From contig JAXMAZ010000020.1 in NCBI GenBank assembly GCA_046350115.1, positions 62,001 through 126,000 on the forward strand: 64,000 bases of DNA, in the 5' to 3' direction. The notes beneath the pieces are model-generated. The model saw only the letters and a list, made by a program, of their open reading frames with translations, made no database searches and was not told the DNA's origin. Origin of the DNA: JAXMAZ01 sp046350115 (lineage in GTDB: Bacteria > Planctomycetota > Planctomycetia > Gemmatales > Gemmataceae). This document shows, in pieces, positions 60,715-64,000 of the stretch (the first letter of the stretch is position 1; each line of letters begins with the position of its first letter). A program made the translations under genes and the position numbers.

Positions 60715-61932
60715 TCACCCCACCTTCACCCGCACGATCTTCCGCCCGAGCCGCAGCACCAGCCCGTCGCCGACAGGCAGCGCCGCCTTCCAGTCGGCCA
60801 CTTTGGTGCGGTCCGGGCCGACGTTCACCGCCCCCTCCTCCACCTTCTTGCGGGCCTCGCTGTTGCTCTTGCACAGCCCGGCCAACACCAGCAGCTTCAA
60901 CACCCCGACCGCCCCGTCCGTCACCTCGGCCGCCGGCACCAGCACCTCCGGAATGTCGTCCGGGTCGCCCTTCTCCTCGAACTGCTTCCGCCACTCCGCC
61001 AGCACCTGCTCGGCCGCAGCCGGGCCGTGGAACCACGTGACGATGTCTGCCCCGAGCCGCTTCTTCGCCTCGTTCGGTTTGCCGCTCAGAAGCTCACCGA
61101 CTTCCGCCTCCGGCCGGTCGGTCAGTAGGGTGAACCACTCTTGCATCAGGGCGTCGGCGATCCGCATCGTCTTGCCGAACTGCTCCTTGGCCGGCTCGTT
61201 CACCCCGATGTAGTTGCCCAAGCTCTTGCCCATCTTCTTCTCGCCGTCCAGCCCGCGGAGGATCGGCATGGTGAACGCCACCTGCGGCTCCTGCCCGGCG
61301 TCCCGCTGGAGGTTCCGGCCGACCATCAGGTTGAACAGCTGCTCCGTTCCGCCGAGCTCCACGTCGGCCCGGATTTCGACGCTGTCGTGCCCCTGCATGA
61401 GCGGGTACAGGCACTCGTGCAGGTAGATCGGGGTGCCGGACGCGATCCGCTTGGCGAAGTCGTCCCGCTCCAGCATCCGCTGGATGGTGGTGCTGCCGAG
61501 CAGCCGGAGCATCCGGGCGAAGTCGAACCGGTGGAACCAGCAGTCGTTGCGGACCACCTCGGCCCGGGTGACGTCGATCACACGGGCGATCTGGGTGAGG
61601 TAGCTGTCCGCGTTCGTCGCGATCTGCTCCGGGGTCAGCCCCTGGCGGGACTCGTCCCGGCCGGACGGGTCGCCGACCTGGGCCGTTGCCGTGCCGATGA
61701 TGAGGACGGCGGTGTGCCCGAGCTCCTGGAACTGCCGCAGCTTCCGCAGCGGGACGGTGTGCCCCAGGTGTACGTCGAACCCGGTCGGGTCGATGCCGTA
61801 CTTCACCCGCAACGGCTTGCCCGTCTCCGTGCTGCGGGTGAGCTTCTTGCGGAGGTCGGCCTCCGTCTCCACCTGGGCCGCCCCGCGGAGCAGGAGGGCG
61901 AGCTGTTCGTCAACGGGCTTGAACTCGGGCAT
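60715..61932 (-). CDS. tyrS: Tyrosyl-tRNA synthetase
   Basis: 405 residues. The class I HIGH-like motif is DVHLGHTVPLRKLRQF, the KMSKS-like motif is KKMGKSLGN, and the C-terminal S4 domain covers LAGLCKSNSEARKKVEEGAV. The HLGHTVPLRK and FQELGH features place it in the TyrS2/TyrZ-like branch. ATG 61932 is selected because upstream frame is palindrome. Confidence 0.96.
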   Translation of the reverse strand: MPEFKPVDEQLALLLRGAAQVETEADLRKKLTRSTETGKPLRVKYGIDPTGFDVHLGHTVPLRKLRQFQELGHTAVLIIGTATAQVGDPSGRDESRQGLTPEQIATNADSYLTQIARVIDVTRAEVVRNDCWFHRFDFARMLRLLGSTTIQRMLERDDFAKRIASGTPIYLHECLYPLMQGHDSVEIRADVELGGTEQLFNLMVGRNLQRDAGQEPQVAFTMPILRGLDGEKKMGKSLGNYIGVNEPAKEQFGKTMRIADALMQEWFTLLTDRPEAEVGELLSGKPNEAKKRLGADIVTWFHGPAAAEQVLAEWRKQFEEKGDPDDIPEVLVPAAEVTDGAVGVLKLLVLAGLCKSNSEARKKVEEGAVNVGPDRTKVADWKAALPVGDGLVLRLGRKIVRVKVG

Positions 61933-61943
61933 GGCGGTCTTCT

Positions 61944-62236
61944 GTAGGGTGCGTGGAGGCTTTGCGCAACGCACCGGTGGGACTTCACAAGGCAACACGC
62001 CCTCACCGTACCGCCGCGGGCCGGGGAGGGCGAGGCTCCTGCCGAGCCGGGCTGCCTGCGGCAATCGCTGCCACCCTCCCCCGGCGGTTGCCCCCGGTGC
62101 AGGGCACTCTGCCTGCCCACGCGCTCCCCGGCTCGGCAGGAGCCTCGCCCTCCCCCGGCCCGCGCGGCGGATACAGGTTCAGGTTCCGACTCAGGACGGC
62201 TCGCGGTGCGTTTCGCAAAGCCTCCACGCACCCTAC
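61944..62236. repeat. Family A palindrome with a nested family B palindrome
   Basis: Ends GTAGGGTGCGTGGAGGCTTT and AAAGCCTCCACGCACCCTAC are a perfect outer stem (nearly 30 bp including GCGCAACGCACCG/CGGTGCGTTTCGC with mismatches). The 293-bp element spans nearly the whole 61933-62242 gap between tyrS and yraN; no gene is seen inside. Confidence 0.95.
62019..62160. repeat. Family B palindrome inserted in a family A element
   Basis: GGCCGGGGAGGGCGAGGCTC...GCCGAGCCGGG near 62019-62051 pairs with CCCGGCTCGGCAGGAGCCTC...GGCC near 62127-62160. It interrupts the loop of the outer element, giving a relative order of events: outer first, inner later. Confidence 0.93.
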
Positions 62237-62242
62237 GAAATC

Positions 62243-62692
62243 CTACGAATACATTTGGAACCGGCCGGTGGCTTCAAACGCATGAGGGATGTGCTGCACC
62301 GTCGGTTCGCGCTGCCCCGGCGGCCAGGCGATGGCGAGCACGTCGAACCGGACGGCCGTGCCGAGCAGGTGGCGGCGGGCCAGGAACCGGAGCGTTGCCT
62401 CGGTCAGCTTCTTTTGCTTGACAAGGTTGACCGACTCGGCCGCCGGCCGAGGGTCCGGGCCGGACGTGGACCGCACCTCGACCACCACCAGCGTCACCCG
62501 GTCCGGGGCGAGGGCGAGCAGGTCGATCTCGCCGAGTTGGTCGGCCACGTTGGCGGCCAGGATGCGATACCCGGCCCGCCGCAAGAACTTCGCCGCCGCC
62601 CGCTCGGACCGCTGACCGAACCACCGCTTCCAGAACGGCCAACGCCCGAACCCGCCGGCCGGCGGGGTTCGGGCGTTGCTAGTGTCGGCCAC
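62243..62692 (-). CDS. yraN: YraN/UPF0102-family endonuclease-like protein
   Basis: 149 residues. GQRSERAAAKFLRRAGYRIL, GEIDLLALAPDRVTLVVVEV and VRFDVLAI are the UPF0102 signature, a Holliday-junction-resolvase-like fold with the D...ExK-type core (here EVR). A role in DNA processing is inferred. It starts 6 bp after the rplS stop, the common rplS-yraN order. Confidence 0.9.
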   Translation of the reverse strand: MADTSNARTPPAGGFGRWPFWKRWFGQRSERAAAKFLRRAGYRILAANVADQLGEIDLLALAPDRVTLVVVEVRSTSGPDPRPAAESVNLVKQKKLTEATLRFLARRHLLGTAVRFDVLAIAWPPGQREPTVQHIPHAFEATGRFQMYS

Positions 62693-62698
62693 GGCAAG

Positions 62699-63193
62699 TT
62701 ACTTCTTCGAGGCTTCGGCCTTGGCCTTCCGCTTGGCCGCCCGCTTGCTCTCGCCGGTGGTGTTCTGCTCCTTGTGGGCCTCGGCCGCGGCCTTGGCGGC
62801 CTGCTCGACGGCCGCCTTGGCGGCGGCGTCGATGACCACCTGCCGCTTGGTGTCGCCCTTGATCTTGACCGCCTTGCCCACCCGCTCGCGGATGTAGAAC
62901 AGCTTGGCCCGGCGGACCCGGCCGGCCTTCTTGATCTCGATCTTGGCGATCCGCGGGCTGTGGACCACGAAGATCCGCTCGACGCCCTCGCCCTGGACGA
63001 TCTTGCGGAGCGTGAACGTCTCCTTGATGCCGCCGCCGCTGCGGGCGATCACGTCCCCCTCGAACGTCTGGATCCGCTCCTTGGCCCCGTCCAGCAGCTT
63101 CTGGTGGACGACCACGGTGTCCCCGACCTGGAACGCCGGGACGTCGGACTTCAGGTGGACCGCTTCGACCGCCGACAGGAATTTGTTTTGCAT
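62699..63193 (-). CDS. rplS: Ribosomal protein L19 with long C-terminal extension
   Basis: 164 residues. The first about 115 are a normal L19 (FQVGDTVVVHQKLLDGAKER, SGGGIKETFTLRKI, VRRAKLFYIRERVGKA). The last about 45 residues are an Ala/Lys/Glu-rich helical tail (AAAKAAVEQAAKAAAEA) ending in basic residues, absent from E. coli L19. L19 sits at the 30S/50S interface. The start is preceded by AAGG. Confidence 0.96.
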   Translation of the reverse strand: MQNKFLSAVEAVHLKSDVPAFQVGDTVVVHQKLLDGAKERIQTFEGDVIARSGGGIKETFTLRKIVQGEGVERIFVVHSPRIAKIEIKKAGRVRRAKLFYIRERVGKAVKIKGDTKRQVVIDAAAKAAVEQAAKAAAEAHKEQNTTGESKRAAKRKAKAEASKK

Positions 63194-63235
63194 GACCGCA
63201 CTTGCCTTTCGTACCCGCTCGGCTGGGCCTCGCGG

Positions 63236-63919
63236 CTAACCGTTGGTGTTCCGTTCGCTCCGCTCGCGAGACTGCTCCGCCCGCCACCTGGCGATCGCCT
63301 GGTGGTTCCCGGAGAGTAGCACCTCCGGCACCTCCAGCCCGCGGAACACCCGGGGGCGGGTGAACTGCGGGTACTCGATCCGGCCGGGGTCCGAGTGGCT
63401 CTCGTCGGCCGCGCTCTGGTCGTCCCCGAGGACGCCGGGGATGAGCCGGATGACCGTGTCGATCACCACCATCGCCGGCACCTCGCCGCCGTTGCAGACG
63501 AAGTCGCCGACGCTCACCTCCAGGGGGTCCAGCACCTGCCGGATGCGGTCGTCGAACCCCTCGTACCGGCCGCACAACAGTAGCAGCCGGTCGTGCGTGG
63601 CCAGATCCTCGACCACCCGTTGCGTCAGCCTTCGGCCGGCCGGGGTGAGCATCACCACCTTACCGGGCGGCTCGGCCTTGGCCCGCACGTCCTCGACGCA
63701 GGCGACCACCGGCTCGGGCATCAGCACCATCCCGGGGCCGCCGCCGAACGGCCGGTCGTCCACCTTCTGGTGCTTGTCCGTCGCCCAGTCCCGGATGTCC
63801 CACAGGTGGACGCCCACCAAGCCCCGCTGGATGGCCAGCTTCAGCAGGCTCTGGGTGAGATACCCCTGGAACAGGTCCGGGAACAGGGTGAGCACGTCGA
63901 ACCGGATCGACCGGGACAT
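63236..63919 (-). CDS. trmD: tRNA (guanine-37-N1)-methyltransferase
   Basis: 227 residues. FDVLTLFPDLFQGYL, the DRPFGGGPGMV loop, LCGRYEGFDDR and SVGDFVCNGGEVPAMVVID (deep trefoil knot) are TrmD hallmarks. It makes m1G37 in tRNAs, preventing frameshifting. Located between probable rpsP and rplS as in the widespread rpsP-rimM-trmD-rplS cluster, but rimM is missing here. Confidence 0.97.
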   Translation of the reverse strand: MSRSIRFDVLTLFPDLFQGYLTQSLLKLAIQRGLVGVHLWDIRDWATDKHQKVDDRPFGGGPGMVLMPEPVVACVEDVRAKAEPPGKVVMLTPAGRRLTQRVVEDLATHDRLLLLCGRYEGFDDRIRQVLDPLEVSVGDFVCNGGEVPAMVVIDTVIRLIPGVLGDDQSAADESHSDPGRIEYPQFTRPRVFRGLEVPEVLLSGNHQAIARWRAEQSRERSERNTNG

Positions 63920-63935
63920 GCCGCACCCGCTCAGC

Positions 63936-64000
63936 TTACGCCTGGGCCGGAGCCGGTTGGGCGGCAGCGGCGGCCGCCTTCTCGGCCGCCGCCTTGGCCT
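63936..64000 (-). CDS. rpsP: Probable ribosomal protein S16 C-terminus (partial)
   Basis: A minus-strand frame ends at TAA (63936-63938) and reads AKAAAEKAAAAAAQPAPAQA at the window edge. The Ala/Pro-rich tail itself is not diagnostic. The call rests on its position 16 bp upstream of trmD, where rpsP normally lies, and on the similar Ala-rich tail of the neighbouring L19. Confidence 0.5.
   Translation of the reverse strand, partial: AKAAAEKAAAAAAQPAPAQA

Noticed and set aside
121..62236. Insertion sequences
   Set aside because: The palindromes are only about 55-290 bp and contain no transposase frame; no transposase gene was recognised anywhere in the window.

Overview
This is a very GC-rich (roughly 70%) chromosomal segment from a planctomycete, most likely the family Gemmataceae. 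The evidence is several Hanks-type Ser/Thr kinases with a GGMG-type P-loop and a single membrane anchor, DUF1080 domains (one pair fused to a kinase), a cytochrome-c/WD40 fusion, PQQ-type beta-propellers, a Tat-exported Gfo/Idh/MocA protein, a PEP-CTERM-like anchored protein and a giant Lys/Glu-rich DUF4175-like membrane protein. No tRNA, rRNA, CRISPR array, transposase or prophage gene was recognised.

Layout. 1-9 kb: tail of an unknown gene, PQQ propeller, secreted protein, methyltransferase and nagA (overlapping), SDR, a ParE/RelE-type toxin-antitoxin pair, a ComEA-like helix-hairpin-helix protein, a methyltransferase and a two-TM protein. 9-20 kb: lysS, two hypotheticals around a DUF1080 protein, kinase-DUF1080-DUF1080, a nitrilase-family amidase, acs. 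20-33 kb: PEP-CTERM-like protein, Tat/Sec-exported unknown, an NtrB/NtrC-like two-component pair (1-bp overlap), a Lys-rich small protein, an oxidoreductase, c-type haem/WD40 protein, kinase, Memo-like protein overlapping an alpha/beta hydrolase. 33-43 kb: ABC-2 permease, an ABC exporter whose ATPase motifs are degenerate, an IMPase-family phosphatase, macro domain protein, PQQ propeller, hemL, kinase. 43-55 kb: frameshifted giant protein, hscA and iscX (Fe-S assembly), malQ, an RlmI-like methyltransferase, zinc-type ABC ATPase and binding lipoprotein. 55-64 kb: aldose epimerase, kinase, phosphofructokinase, M20 amidohydrolase, tyrS, and yraN-rplS-trmD followed by the probable 3' end of rpsP.

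The most unusual content is between and inside the genes: about 30 long inverted repeats in several sequence families. The most common family has ends GTAGGG...CCCTAC and arms up to 40 bp that can be perfect. Others are recognisable by different arms. They sit in most intergenic gaps, can nest inside one another, supply the TAG stop codon of several genes, and in two conserved genes (a sensor kinase and hscA) lie inside the reading frame and are translated. One copy is flanked by a duplicated 3' end of the neighbouring gene. No transposase is nearby, so these look like a non-autonomous, MITE/REP-like palindrome population. This population is the best candidate for an undescribed system here.
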